From Takakia lepidozioides (Eukaryota > Streptophyta > Takakiopsida > Takakiales > Takakiaceae): 60,000 nt of DNA. The notes beneath the pieces were generated by a model that worked only from the letters and a program-made list of their open reading frames with translations, did not search any database and was not told where the DNA came from. Position 1 is the stretch's first letter. The number at the start of each line of letters is the position of its first letter. Positions 41,499-53,284 of this stretch are shown here, piece by piece. The stretch spans positions 7,008,001 to 7,068,000 of the forward strand of contig CM060734.1 in assembly GCA_030704615.1 (NCBI GenBank), written 5' to 3'. Made by a program: the position numbers and the translations under genes.

Positions 41499-43585
41499 CT
41501 AAGTCGTAGGCACCAAGGGGGCCTTTCTGTAGACCACTTGGAAGGGGAAAGCCCCCGTTGCAGAGTGTTTTGCGTTATGATAACAGAACTTTGCCGCATC
41601 CAGGTGATCCACCCAGTCCGACTGGTCCACCGCGACATAATTTCGAAGGAGTTGCTTCACCACCGAATTCACCCTTTCCGTTTGGCCATCCGTTGTAGGT
41701 CGGAAGGCCGTGCTCATCTTCAGCCTTGTCCCCATTTTCTTCCAAAGCGCCCTCCAAAATTTGCTTGTAAACTTTGGATCACGTTCGGAGACAATATCCT
41801 TTGAAAGTCCATGAAGTTTGAAAACATGGACGAAGAAAAGTTGCCCCGTCTCCTTGGTGGGGATGAAATGGGCCATTTTACTAAACCCATCCACCACTAC
41901 CATGATTGCATTGTAACCTCTTGACAACAACAAAGCAATCATGAAATCCATTGAGACATTCTCCCAAGGCCATTTCTGGAATCGACAAAGGTTGTAATAG
42001 CCCCACTTGTTTTTTGTACTCACTCCGGTTTTGTTGGCATGTGGTGCATGTCTTAACATACTCCTCGGCCTCCTCCCTTAGTTTGGGCCAGAAATACTCC
42101 TTCAAGAGTGCCGCGGTGCGCTTGGCCCCGCCGTGGCCCGCAAGCGGGCCATCATGGCGTTCCCTCAAGAGACTTTCTCTGAGCCCTCCCTTTGGCACGT
42201 AGAGGCACTTTTGCTTGTACTGGAGTAGTCCATTGTGCAATTGGAACTGCAACTTAGCCCCCAGCCTCAAGTCCCTCATCACGGATCTCACCAACTCATC
42301 CTTCCGATAAGCCCTCCGAATCTTCCTCTGCAGCTCTGTCTCGCCCTCGTACACCAACATGAGCTACTACTTCCTACTCAAAGCATCGGCCACCATGTTG
42401 TCCCGCCCCGGCTTGTACCAGGGATATCCATGTCAAACAATGCCAAGGTGTCTTGCCACCTAATTTGTTTTGGGGACAAGTTAGGTTGCGTGGCAAAATA
42501 CTTCACCGTGACATTGTCCGTGAACACCTTTACCGGGTTGGAACCAACATAGTGGCGCCAAAGCTCAAGGCAATGCACCACCGCTTTCATTTCCTTTTCG
42601 TGCGTAGGCCACTGCCTCTCCACCTTGTTCAGTTTCTTACTTTCGTAAGCCACTGGACGCCCATCCTGCATTAGCACACCCCCAATCACGAAGTCCGACG
42701 CATCTGTGTGAATCTCAAACGGGCGGTCGAACTCCGGGATCTTCAAGACTAGAGCCTCTGTCATTCGCTGCTTCAATTTGGCAAATGTTTGGCCACAAAA
42801 GGTGTTCCACACCCATACCTTGGATTTACGCAAGAGGTCTGACAGCGGCCCCGCAATCTTGGCAAAATTCCTCACATACTTTCGGTAGGAGGAGGCGAGT
42901 CCTAGAAATGATCGCACTCCCGGGACTGAAGTCAGAGGTTCCCAGTCCAAAATCGCCCTCACCTTTCTATCATCCATTTTGATCCCATCTTGCGTAATCA
43001 CATGCCCCAGGAACTCCACTTTTGTGACCCTGAATTCGCACTTTGAAGCTTTGGCATAGAGCTTCCATTCTCGCAACTTTTGGAACACCTTTTTGAGGTG
43101 TTTCAGGTGGTCTTCCTTTGTTTTCGAATACACCAAGATGTCGTCGATGTATACGATCACAAAGTCATCTAGCCACTCCTGGAAGAGGTTGTCATTAGTG
43201 TGGTGAGCCCAAAAGGCATCACCAAAAACTCGTACGAACCATGCCTTGTCCTGCACACCGTTTTCTCCTCATCTCCTTCTGCTACCCGAATCTGGTGGTA
43301 ACCTGAACGCAAATCGATCCGGCTGAAATACTTTGCACCTGCCAACCGATCGAAGAGGTCGTCAATCCTTGGCAAAGGGTACCGGTTTCTTATAGTCACC
43401 TTGTTTAGAGCCATGTAGTCGACACACATCCGTAGCGTCCCATCCTTCTTATCTGCAAATAGTACCGGGGCCCCATAAGGTGACTTACTTGGCCGGATGT
43501 ATCCATTTGCCATGAGGTCCTTGAGCTCGTGTGGCTCCTCCACGGCCCACTCCTTTGCCGTTAGCAGGTTTATTCGCCCTCCCAC
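41499..43585 (-). pseudogene. RT, RNase H and integrase of Gypsy element 3
   Basis: RT has [19 protein letters not shown] and VYIDDILVYSK; about 240 bp of RT N-terminus present in element 1 (10700-10940) is deleted, as is a stretch near 43190 (after MPFGLT). RNase H shows FEIHTDASDFVIGGVLMQDG, where element 1 has a stop. Integrase shows CTTCQQN, VSMDFMIAL, DPKFTSKFWRALW and FRPTTDGQTERVNSVVKQLL, so D, D and E motifs are visible. Frameshifts near 42380 and 42000 break it. Confidence 0.85.
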
Positions 43586-43617
43586 TCGGTTGGGCGTTTT
43601 TTATACCCTCAAAACTT

Positions 43618-44595
43618 CCCTGGAGATGCACTCTTTATAAAATGTGCGTATCACGTGAGTTCACCGACTAATAAACAAACCCATGTATATGGGTCATTGG
43701 ATAATTTATACCCCCTCTGTACATACTTTTTGAAGATTATAAAATCCTCTCTTGTAAATATACATAAATTTACAATTTTTAGAAAGTATCCCCTTCTGCA
43801 TGTATATTCCTCTTTTCGATCATTAAAAAATACCCTCAAATATGTATATATATGTATATATATATTATATTATAGTATTTTTTGCAATCTCCCCTGTCGA
43901 GGCTTCCCATATTGATATATCCACTTTGCTATTTTTCGCGAATTTCCAACGACCAAAAGCACTTGAAACTCCAAATCTCCCACGTAAATGGCCAATCATT
44001 GCTCTACGAAAGCCTACTTTGCTATTTTTCGTGAATTTCCAACGACCCAAGTACTTGGAATTCCACATCTCCCACACCATTGGTCCAAAAATCATGAGAC
44101 CAAGCCGTTGCACCCCTCCTCATCGAGGGCTTTCCAACGGCACCAAGGACCAGGGCTGGGGCCCCGTGGTTTGGGAGATCACAACGACGCTACAAAACAA
44201 AGAAAACAAGACAAACGTCTTGTTTCATATATTAATGTTAAAGTTTCAACTTGTATCAAGAATCATGGAGTAGTCTGTTGGTAATGAGATAGATGTGGTA
44301 CCTAGGTGGTCTGCGGTTCAAATCTGCACAGCAATATGTACATGTTTATATCGTAATCTTCAAAAAACTCACGATCTAATCGCAATTTGAACCCATGATG
44401 TGTCGCTTGACATTGTCAAGCCTTACCACTCCACTATCCACTCACACTTAATAACTTCCTCATGCAAACTTATATTTAACGTATATTTGCCCCCCCCCCC
44501 CCCCCTCCCCCTCTGTATGTATAATTTTGTACATGGGGGGTTTAAAAATACCCTCTTGTGCACGCACGTGCTGCTACAGATTGGGGGGCCCCAGG
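43618..44595. mobile_element. 978-bp insertion with a 7-bp target duplication
   Basis: AAAACTT occurs at both borders (43611-43617 and 44596-44602), and the element-1 sequence shows one uninterrupted copy of this place. Ends are CCCTGG... and ...CCAGG, a short inverted repeat. Inside: AT-rich DNA, a 96-bp tandem duplication (ACTTTGCTATTTTTCG at 43922 and 44017), a C run at 44491, and tRNA-like B boxes GGTTCAAATC (about 44312) and, inverted, near 44390. No gene. It looks like a non-autonomous element, possibly with nested SINEs. Confidence 0.7.
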
Positions 44596-44602
44596 AAAAC
44601 TT

Positions 44603-45158
44603 TGCTACCGTTCCCACATGGCAGCATGACCAACCTCTTGCGGCCATCTATGACCGCTCTGAATTTACTCAAGAAAGTCATCCCCAAAATGAGATCAACT
44701 CCATCAACCTCGCAAATCCTGAAGTCCTCACGCCCCTCCCAACTCCCTAGCTGGAGAGGGACGTTGAACGCCACCCTTGTCACCAATTGTGGCTCTCCTT
44801 TGGCAGAGCGCACTTCAATGGAGGCCCCCACGTCAATTGTCGGGAGCCCCAACTTCCGTGCTATTGCCGGTGTCATGAAGGAGTGCGATGCTCCTGTGTC
44901 CACCAACAACGACACGTTAGTTCCAAAAATCTCCCCACTTATGAACATTAAGCGGCTTCCGCTACATAATGCTCCCGTTTCTTGAAACAGCTCACAAGTG
45001 TAGTTGCCCACCTTGCAAGTCTTGGCGACCACCGCCTCCACCATGCGGCTGATGGAGTCTTCGGACAGCTCCGTGGTCACCCGGGCCATGTTCAACTGTC
45101 GGGGTTTCGGGCAGTTTTTGGCCATGTGCCCGATCTCACCGCAATAAAATGAACTCAC
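44603..45158 (-). pseudogene. Gag zinc knuckle and retropepsin of Gypsy element 3
   Basis: FYCGEIGHMAKNCPKPRQ is a zinc knuckle with the first Cys lost (CFNCG in element 1). Retropepsin shows LLVDTGASHSFMTPAIARKL and ILGMTFLSK. The frame is open up to the insertion at 44595. A deletion joins the knuckle directly to an earlier gag part at 45158-45163. Confidence 0.8.
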
Positions 45159-45162
45159 TCCA

Positions 45163-45256
45163 ACTCAAGGTCTCTGGGTTTGGCCCTTGGTCATGAAGGC
45201 GTTTCAGCCACCATTGTTGAACATAGCCCCTCAAATAGGTGGGAGTCACTTCCACC
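45163..45256 (-). pseudogene. Gag fragment cut by the next element
   Basis: On the minus strand this matches the Gag segment GYVQQWWQKRLQDQGPD of element 1 (about 9580-9640). It stops at 45256, where GGGGGCTGCTATTTCGTGAG begins. Element 1 continues here with CGATCCTCGTC, so this is a precise insertion junction. Confidence 0.75.
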
Positions 45257-45308
45257 GGGGGCTGCTATTTCGTGAGCCATGAGCCATGAGCGGCATGAGC
45301 CATGAGCA
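45257..45308 (-). repeat. Terminus of the MULE-related type beside the 187-aa gene
   Basis: GGGGGCTGCTATTTCGTGAG followed by CCATGAGC/GGCATGAGC repeats: the reverse complement of the end at 37885-37942. TGTCCGCGGGAATAGGG (45360-45376) follows as the subterminal motif. No gene lies between here and 45719. Confidence 0.7.
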
Positions 45309-45718
45309 GAGTCGTAAGTGTGGAAAAAAACATGAGCATGACTATTTTCCGGAAATGAGTGTCCGCGGGAATAGGGTTGAGGGTGTCATGGTCATAGGGG
45401 GAGAAGGACCTCCCGATGAAGGAGGTTCGACAATGTTTTTTAGAATTACATATTGAAAGGCAATGTTTCGCGAATGGTAGGGTGGTAGTGCTCTGTACAA
45501 TGGGGGCCCATTTCAGCCTACCAGCCACTTGCAAAATCCACCCACACTCCCAATCCCAAACAAAATGAGGAATGATGCGTTCTGGGAATGATGGATACAG
45601 AATAGAACAAAAGAGGGCACAATGGGGTTTTTATTGATCCACATGAATTGCATTTGAAGCACGTCTACTGTGCTAGTGGTGCAAGCAAATCTTTAGCCCT
45701 GTGCCTTCTGAATACAAG

Positions 45719-46282
45719 TCACATTGTCAATGGGACTTCGACTGCTCTAAAAACTAGCTCATGAGTCATCGGGCTCCTCGAGGTAAACTGGATTGCAGCC
45801 GTTGTACCGCCCCTGTTGATGTTCACCACAATCTCGTGCTCTTCAATCATACCACCATTGAATATGGAAAGCTTCACGTTTTCGTCGTCCACACCAATGC
45901 GAATGTCCCCATACAATGGAGAAGAGGAGCGCACTCCTTCAGGAGTATACGTCTCTCCGATGGAGTCCACCCACGTCCACTGGCAGCAGTTCCACCGCAA
46001 CAGCATAGCAGTGCGCATTCTTCTGCATGGGTGCCCGTCGTAGCTGGGAAAATCGGAATCAAGGATGCGCAGGAGCCACGGACTCCTCAGACCAAGATCG
46101 TCACCCCGCTCAAAGGCGTAGTGGCCTGGGATATACTCAAAAGCGGACAATGTTTCCACATTCGCCCCAGTATCTTCTGTGTAAACTGTGTGCCAGATAA
46201 CGATGTCTCCCGACGTGGCCGAATACATTGCATAATCGAAGCTTCCATAAGGGCAGTCGTCCCGGTTCCGGAAGCACGACAT
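45719..46282 (-). CDS. Unknown 187-aa protein, intact copy
   Basis: A single open frame of 187 codons from ATG at 46282. Features: Cys-rich start MSCFRNRDDCPYGSFDYAM, a hydrophobic GDIVIWHTVYTED segment, FERGDDLGLRSPWLLRILDS, a central LLRWNCCQWTWVDSIGE with paired Cys and three Trp, then a beta-rich C-terminal half (GDIRIGVDDENVKLSIFNGG, EIVVNINRGGTTAAIQF). No signal peptide or membrane helix is evident, and I do not recognise the family. Two broken relatives lie at 39058-39634 and 46841-47419. Its 3' side ends at a MULE-related terminus, so it is probably element-encoded. Function unknown. Confidence 0.7.
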   Translation of the reverse strand: MSCFRNRDDCPYGSFDYAMYSATSGDIVIWHTVYTEDTGANVETLSAFEYIPGHYAFERGDDLGLRSPWLLRILDSDFPSYDGHPCRRMRTAMLLRWNCCQWTWVDSIGETYTPEGVRSSSPLYGDIRIGVDDENVKLSIFNGGMIEEHEIVVNINRGGTTAAIQFTSRSPMTHELVFRAVEVPLTM

Positions 46283-46840
46283 CCTTGCAAAGGAGGACCT
46301 GAGGATGTCTTTGATGCCGATGACAATGACCTTGCGGAACGACTTTGATTATCAAAATGATGAGAAGCCAAGGAGCAGTGCGGGCTCCAATAATGGAGCA
46401 TCTGGGTCCCACGTACCCACCAATCATCGTGTATCGTGTTCATCATGCCAGCGGTGGATGAACCAATACCTCTTTCTCATCCACAGGGAATAGTTTGTAA
46501 TCTGCCACCGAAGTCCATCCCCCGGATGGAAATTTGACATCGAAGGGGGGATGGACTTCGTCGTCTCGAGTGGCTATAGGCCCACCTGGCACTTACTGCC
46601 CATAGTTTGCATGGCACGAAAGGAAACTGAAACGGCTATATTCATGGAGCAGCCAATCTTCATCCGTGCAGGTTCCTGTAGGGGGGAAATTTAAATGTGC
46701 CCTGGAGTGTTAGTGAGGAATTGCAGCGTTTGCAAACACATTGTCATGTCCTTGAACTACTTCCAGCCACCGCGCGCGCTGCTGCCTCCTCCATCCGGGA
46801 GCTGCTGTCATTGAGCGTACTTTGCTGATCTTTTGCAAGG
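46283..46840. other. Divergent intergenic region with a hairpin
   Basis: It separates the head-to-head copies of the 187-aa family; both are preceded by TTGCAAGG directly before ATGTCGTGC. At 46509-46560, CGAAGTCCATCCCCC pairs with GGGGGATGGACTTCG around a loop holding a GGATGGAAATTT palindrome remnant. Confidence 0.55.
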
Positions 46841-47419
46841 ATGTCGTGCCGCCGCAATCCTGCTGACTGCCCTTATCATGGCCACGATTATGCGATGTTC
46901 AAACCAGAATTAGGATACATCATTGTGTGGCTCTCTGTTTTCACTGACGCTTCTGGAATCAAGCGGGAGTCTTTGCGCGCAATGGAGTATTTGGAGGGCT
47001 ATTACCGCTTTGAGCGAGGTGAGGGCGAGGGACAATGCGGTCCGTGGGTCCTGAAAATTGTTGACCTCGATATACCAAGCTGGAATGGGATGCCGGACAG
47101 ATCACGCACGGCCTCGCTTTGGCATTGGAACTGCTGCTAGTGGACCAGGGAGGACGGCACCGGGGAAAACTATATTCGTGGAGTTCACTCCGCTCTTCCA
47201 GTGTATGGAGACATTCGGCTGAGTTGTGAAGACGAATCGCACGGGCACATGAGGCCCACAGTGACCTTGTCAATGTATGATGGTGGTATCATTGATGGGC
47301 ATGACATTATCGTCAGCTCCACCAAGGGCACCATAACGACCGCATTTCAGTTTATCTGGAGGTGCCGCGTCAGTAATGAGCTTGTTTTGAGGGCTATCGA
47401 AGTTCCGTCGACATTGTGA
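46841..47419 (+). pseudogene. Small unknown protein family, copy 3 (one stop)
   Basis: MSCRRNPADCPYHGHDYAM, FERGEGEGQCGPWVLKIVD and WHWNCC match the intact copy, then TAG at 47138-47140 stands where the relatives have CAG in NCCQWTW. The frame continues unbroken to 47419 (LPVYGDIRLSCEDE, DGGIIDGHDIIVSS, VLRAIEVPSTL). One C-to-T change is the only lesion seen, so the copy is young or the stop is tolerated. AATAAA follows at about 47490. It is convergent with the ParB-methyltransferase copy 2. Confidence 0.75.
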
Positions 47420-47689
47420 CGCCCATGTAGAAGGCAGAAGGGCTTAGATTTGTCTAGAGTTGCTAAATGTGAGACACCGTGTTCGATCAATAAAACAACC
47501 CATCGTCCCTCACTTCTGTGTGCTGTGTTTCATTGTATTCAAGAACTGCTGTAATTGGCCCACTGTTTACAATTTGTGGTCTCATTTCTACAATGTCTCT
47601 GTCCACATCAATATATCAGAGTCAGCCATATCAGAGTCCTGAGGTGAAGGAAATCCATGTATGAGTAAAAGAAAGCATGTACATGCCCA

Positions 47690-48480
47690 AGCTCGGAAAT
47701 GCGGCACCGCATTTCATTTTTCTCCATGCAGCGATTTCTGGCAGCTCCCACTCCTCCGTTCTGGTCGTAACGGAAATGTGGTACCGCATTTCATTTCTTG
47801 ACATGGCATTTCCATACTTCAAATTCGAAATGCGGCACCGCATTCCCATGTTGGACCTTGAATGGTCCAAGCATGTCCAATCGGCCAATGCATGTCCATG
47901 TCCGTTCTAGAAATGCGGCACCACATTTCCATGTTCGTCATCAAAATTTCGTATTGGACAATGGAATGCGGCACCGCATTTCTGTCCAGCACGATGGAAT
48001 GCGGCACCGCATTTCCGTCGAAGGGTCTGGAATTGGACAAACAACGATGTCCATTCTGGAAATGCGGCACCGCATTTCCATGTCTGTCATCAAAATTTCT
48101 TATTGGACAATGGAATGCGGTGCCGCATTTCCGTCGAAGGGTCTGGAGTTGGACAAACATCCATCTCCAAAATGGACATGCGGCACCGCATTTCCATGTC
48201 CGCCATGGAAATAACGTGTTTGACCTCCGAATGCGGCGTCGCATTTCCATTTACCTCCATGGAAGGAGCTGGCAATCGGCAAAACTTCTGTGTCGAAAAC
48301 GGAAATGCGGCACCGCATTTCCGTTCGGCCGAACGGTTTCTGATGTCCAAACCAGGAAACGGAAAAAATGTTCTTGCCCCGGTTTTGGAAATGCGGTGCC
48401 GCATTTCCAAACGACGTTTTTGCAGTTGCCACATTTCCGTATTTCCGTTCCGACATGGAAATGCGGTGCTGCATTTCCGG
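47690..48480. repeat. Array of GGCACC/GGTGCC-centred palindromes
   Basis: About 13 copies of GGAAATGCGG + CACCGCATTTCC, a near-perfect palindrome with centre GGCACC or GGTGCC, at irregular 33-85 bp spacing (centres 47703, 47780, 47834, 47917, 47970, 48003, 48067 and on). Spacers contain repeated TTGGACAA and CATGTCC phrases. The array sits between the convergent 187-aa and ParB-methyltransferase genes. Isolated copies lie in introns of that gene (49796-49817, 51047-51068). Confidence 0.9.
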
Positions 48481-48589
48481 TTTTGGGAAGGACGTGGTTT
48501 GGAAGATGGTGTCGTTTAGAAGCACATGGGAGAGGGGACATCAACAGAGAGAGAATCAACAGAGAGAACATTAACAGGGAGAATTTCCT

Positions 48590-51500
48590 TTATATACTCT
48601 GGAAGAGAATGTAAATGTACAGAGAGTTAATTAAAATTCTACCAATCTTGAAAATCATCACTATCGTCATCCTGTCCTTGACTGTCCTGCTCCCCTTCCA
48701 CCCCGTATGTCCAGCGGACTGCTCGTTGGCTAGGCTTTCAAAAATCCCATCTTCCCCTTGCGGAACTGACCATCTCACCTCCGTTGGGTCGTCGTCCTCC
48801 CTGTCTGCATCGCTCTCTTCCGCTGAATCACATATATACTTTCGCACCCGTCTACCTGTCTCAGCTGCTGCCAACTCTTTCCTTATCCTTCTGTCCTCCC
48901 TAGCCCTCTCCAAAATCAGCTCTACTTTACTGGGATTCTCACATCGTCTAATCGCTGTATTTGCAAGTTTAGCTGCATAACTAGGAAGGGAGTAGTCCTT
49001 CACCGGGGTCGTCATGAAGTCGGCCCTCGCAAAGAACGGGACATTCTTCCTGGCAGGAAGTGTAGGCCCTACATGTTTTGACCCAGATCTTGGAATCCTG
49101 CACATAACAATCACCCACGAGACCAATGAGAACCACAGTCCGGAAATGCGTTTGACAAAAAATCACCCAGAAGGCTTTGCAAACTTACAATGTTTGCACT
49201 CACTCGTATTCCGGGTTCTCCTCGGCATCAATGTCCACTGTCTCTTCCTCCGACTCCGATGAATCCGAGGAATCTTTGGCTTCGATGGGAGCCTTCACAT
49301 TCTGTTGAAGCCCTTCCAGATGGGATCCCCAGATGGATGTGTCCTCCTCGTAGGCAAAGAGGTGCCGGTCGGAAAACCGCCCAGCCCACATTGAGGCACC
49401 TGTTACAATGCCATCCACACATTATAACATGGCCCTTGAGATGTTGCGAATTAAAGCATAACGAGAATTTGCAGATTAGCATAGTACAAGATTCTGCATA
49501 CCTGTCCCACAGATGAGGTCGAGCACTGTGCCCTCCAGGTCAGTGCATGTCTCCATAATTGTCTGAATGAAGGCAGGGCTCCGAGTCCGTGAATACCGCA
49601 GGGGTTCCGTTGAAGTGAGGCTATGAGGGAGAAGTTCCGTGGGAACGTTGTTGAACAGGACGTCGTAATCGATGGGGTCGCAGTTCGGGTCAACCAACAA
49701 TCCATCCTTCCAGAAAGCAAAGGGGGAGTTCTCCTTCACAAAGCAATATGCAGCGAACTGCTTCGTCTGCATACACAGTGGGGAACGATTAGAAATCGAA
49801 TGCGGCACCGCATTTCAAAACACCTAACAAAATGAAAGGACGAGTGCCAATGTCGTAATTACCTTCTTCCCTTCCGACCGAAGGCCCAATGTGTTGATGC
49901 ACGTCCACTTCTTCTTCAGAATTGGGACGACGCTCTTGCGGGTCCACTTTGCAATTCTTGTCTCCGGGTTTTTGCCTCTGCTCACCAGGACAACCACACA
50001 GCCTCTGTCGTCCAACACCATGCGGGCGAGCCCGAATCCTTTCTTCCAAAAGTCCTTGGAGTACCTGTTCCAAGATGGCAAAGCTTGCAGTCCTTCCACA
50101 GGCTCTCCGTTCGGAATATCCAAGATGATCATATCGCAAGACCACTCGGTGGCTTTTCCGCCCCTCCTACAATCCTTCCCTGCACACACCTTCTCAAAGA
50201 ACGAGACCATCTTCAGAAACCCAGGGGTGTCGGAAGGCTCTGCTTTAGCCGCCTTCTTCAGTGCTCTGCCCTTCAGACCCTCCATGGTCTTCATGTATGC
50301 CAACTTGGCTGCCCGTCCATCCAAAGCCGCCAAGAAACTCTCATTCACACACTAAACTGGCTCCACTTTCGGTCTCTTCATTTCCACCGGCTCGAAAGGG
50401 TGCCCCCCCCGGGGGTTGAAGAGCGCCTTCTTTGCTGAGCCCGTTCTCGTCCCTTTCGTGACAACGGTGGGCACAGGGGATTTCGGCTGCGTTTCGGGGG
50501 GTGGGCTGGTTGCAAAGTCTCCATCGGAGTCCTCTTCGTCATCCTCTTCCTTCTCTTTCTGTTTCTGCTTCTTCGTCTTCTTGGGTGTCACAACTGTTGC
50601 TCCTTGCTGGCGAGTCCTCTTCTTCGACCCCTTCTGTTGAGCCTGCACAGCTGCATCCACCGTCTTCTGTGCCATCTCAGCTGCCTTTCTGGATTGTTCC
50701 AGAGCAGCAGCGTCCTTTGCCGACTCAGGCCCAGCAGGGACACGTCTTTCCTTTCTCCTCTCCTCCACTTTCGTGTGCAGATCTTTCTCCAATTTGTCAA
50801 CAAGTCCGCCAGACATGTCCAGGTACCACGGGCATCCAACGAGATGCGCGGCATGCCATTGTTTCTGCATCTCTGGTAGGTAGACACGGCTTGGGCCCGC
50901 CACGGTCCAAGCCATGAGGAACGGTGGCTCTTGAGCCAGGGCCCCTATCTTAAGAAGCACGTATTTCATATACCTGCAAGACAGTCAGCATGCGTGAGCA
51001 CAAGTTATGACCATGTATTCGCAGAGTGCAACCGAAAAGATAAAGTGCGAATGCGGTGCCGCATTTCCCTGGCAAACCTCATAACCCAGCTTTTGCATAC
51101 AACGGGAGCTGGGCTTCACCTGTACACAATTCGCATTGCAGCTTTTCCCGCCCCCTCCTGGTGTGTAAACTCCACGCTCCTTCTTGCTGTCTGCAGCTCC
51201 CTGACGAAGAGGTTGTCCTTGTACGCACATTTGAAAAGTGTCACGTAGTCTTCCAATGTCTGTGTTCCATCCCATTTGACGTACAAGCCGAACGAATTTG
51301 TATGCATTACGACTTGTTCCTTCGCATTCGTCATTACCTGCGTTTCCAACATGCATTGTCACGTAGCAGTTCACGGAATTCATTCCAGCAAAGCAAATCG
51401 GGGGAAGTACCTTGAATTACCTGGAACCACCAAGTCATGCGGTTGAGCCACACATCCACTGCAGGGTCGGAAACTTCGAGTGGAAAAGACCACATGGTCC

Positions 51501-52672
51501 TTATACTCTCCGATGCATTCTAGATCGACAGCCACCGTGTCTGCCATTCCCGATCCAATGTCAGGAGCAGGAAGAAGAGTGGCTATTGCTAGGAAGGAAC
51601 TTCAATGCATTGAAACCTCACCTTCTCTTTTGCCTCCACACATGCCGTTGAGAGGTGATGCAGTTTCTCCAACTGCATGGTCGGTTGCATGGCCCGAGAA
51701 TAGTGTTTTGCAATCTCGGGGATGAAGTCCTTTTCAAGTGCCGGATCTGCAATGGCCACCAGCTTCACAAGCTTTGACTTGTATTTGGTTCTGGACTTGA
51801 CCCCGGCTTCCTTCAAGTGCTCGGTCAATGACTGCAATTTTTTTGTCTGCCCCTCACTCTCCATGAAGAAGCATTTTGCATGGGCCAAATCCAGCTTGAT
51901 GTTTGACTGCCAGGAAAAACATGCAGAAGCATTATATACGATCCATGTGGAAAGATGACTAGAAATTGGGGAAGGATGAGCAGAGGAAAATGGGAGGACA
52001 ACTTACTTCGTATATCACCTCCACCATTCCATCCATAGTGAGGCGATACCATGTCCGGTTTGTTTTTGCCACGGCTTTTTGAATGAGCTCGGGCTCCAGC
52101 ATTTCGGCAAACATGTGCGGGTCAGTGGGACCAGTTTTCCGCACCCTGTACAGCATATGTGCCATGTGGGTATGCACGTAAGCATTTTCAGTGACCCTGC
52201 AAGGCACACTCTCCAGTTCAGTCCAATGAAGCACGGAAATAAAACTGATTAGAAACCGAAATGCGGTGCATGTGCTTGGGAGGGTATGAGAATCTTACGA
52301 GTTGAGGTCTGCCATGGCATTCTTGAGCAGGGAGGAGTCTGCCGCCTTCACCTTGAGGATGACACACTCCACCATGTAATGCCAGCCAATATGCTTGGAA
52401 TGGTTATGCTTGATGTACTCCCACCAGGCAAGAAGTCGGTGATTCCCGTCCCACACAAAAAACATTTTGCCCGACATATGGCCAAAGTCAGGATCACCCT
52501 TCAGCATTGTCTCGAATTCGTCGTTGCGAGTGTGCCAGTGGGTATCCCATGCTGACAATTCATCCGCAGTGGGTCCACGAGTTTCGCCGTCCTCATTCTC
52601 AATGGAAACGTAGAAGGCTGGCAAACCTAGACGGTACCCTTCTCGAAATGCGAACTTGAGCCCCCGAGTCCC
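48590..52672 (-). pseudogene. ParB-like plus permuted DNA methyltransferase-like protein, copy 2
   Basis: Exons on the minus strand: about 52672-52299, 52196-52007, 51906-51622, 51540-51421, 51337-51120, 50973-49863, 49766-49502, 49400-49204, 49097-48590. The ParB-like part has FVWDGNHRLLAWWEYI. The methyltransferase part has CDMIILDIPNGEP, DDRGCVVVLVSRG, RSPAFIQTIMETC and LDLICGTG with GASMWAG across the intron, then LFAYEED. So LDIP-[DN]-GE is conserved in place of DPPY. TAG stops at 51520-51522 (TGG in copy 1) and 50352-50354 (CAA in copy 1) break it. The basic N-terminal exon of copy 1 is not found upstream, so the 5' part is lost or too diverged. The two copies are clearly diverged, not recent duplicates. 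Confidence 0.75.
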
Positions 52673-53284
52673 CCTAGAGCTTACCGCTTTCCGGTTTATG
52701 CTGAAGCTTGCGCACGGGTGTTATCCCAACAATCAATGTATTCGCATCTACATGAAGGTCGTGGAAAAAAAAAACGTCGCGGATGTGCTACTGTATTCAT
52801 AAACGATATTGCTGTAAACTCTGGAAGTGGTTCCTCTGAAACCTCCAACAGTTCTTGAGGTTCAAGTACCGAGGCTCAATAAATTGTGTTTTGGTTTTGC
52901 TTCCATCCCCAAACTATTTTTCTAGTTCTTTGCGTGTTCCCGTAAGTACAGTTAGGGATTGCCTGGGGTAGGTCTTCGGAATCCGGAATTGAAAAATGTT
53001 TGTGGGTTGGAATGAATGTACTGCTTTGCAAAACAAAAGGGTTTGCTTTTAATATTCAGTTCTCTGGTGGGCGATCTCCTCATTCCAAAGGGATGACCTC
53101 AATCATAAACCATCCGCAAACCTGCCATTGTTCTCGGCTAGAAAGAATATTCATGTGGGGGCAATGAAGAGGGATAAAAAATAAGGATCCGCGGTAATAG
53201 GGGAAGCCAGGGGGAAAGCACGGTATTAGGGCCTGAACATGTGGATGCTTGCTTACATGGCGTGAGCGAAGCCAGGCTCACGCG
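52673..53284. other. Gene-free stretch with a subterminal-type motif
   Basis: No gene. CCGCGGTAATAGGGG at 53189-53203 and GGTATTAGGGCC near 53223 match the CCTATT-CCGCG motif near element ends, and CATGTGGATGCTTGCTTACA pairs with GCGCAAGCATCC in an imperfect hairpin (53240-53292). This may be the lost 5' edge of the ParB-methyltransferase copy 2 element. Confidence 0.45.

Larger units (their letters stand above)
41013..45256 (-). mobile_element. Ty3/Gypsy LTR-type element 3, degraded
   Basis: Same family as element 1 but on the minus strand: gag fragment 45163-45256, zinc knuckle and retropepsin 44603-45158, a 978-bp insertion, then RT to integrase 43585-41499 and the C-terminus 41489-41013. 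LTRs were not found. A further element starting GGGGGCTGCTATTTC cuts gag at 45256/45257. Confidence 0.85.

Noticed and set aside
47138-47140. TAG in the 187-aa family as recoding (for example readthrough)
   Set aside because: Both relatives have CAG, and the context after TAG is TGGACC, not a readthrough consensus. A point mutation is simpler.
46841-48590. The 187-aa protein as a virus capsid protein
   Set aside because: The beta-rich C-terminal half invites the idea, but there is no motif or neighbour to support it.
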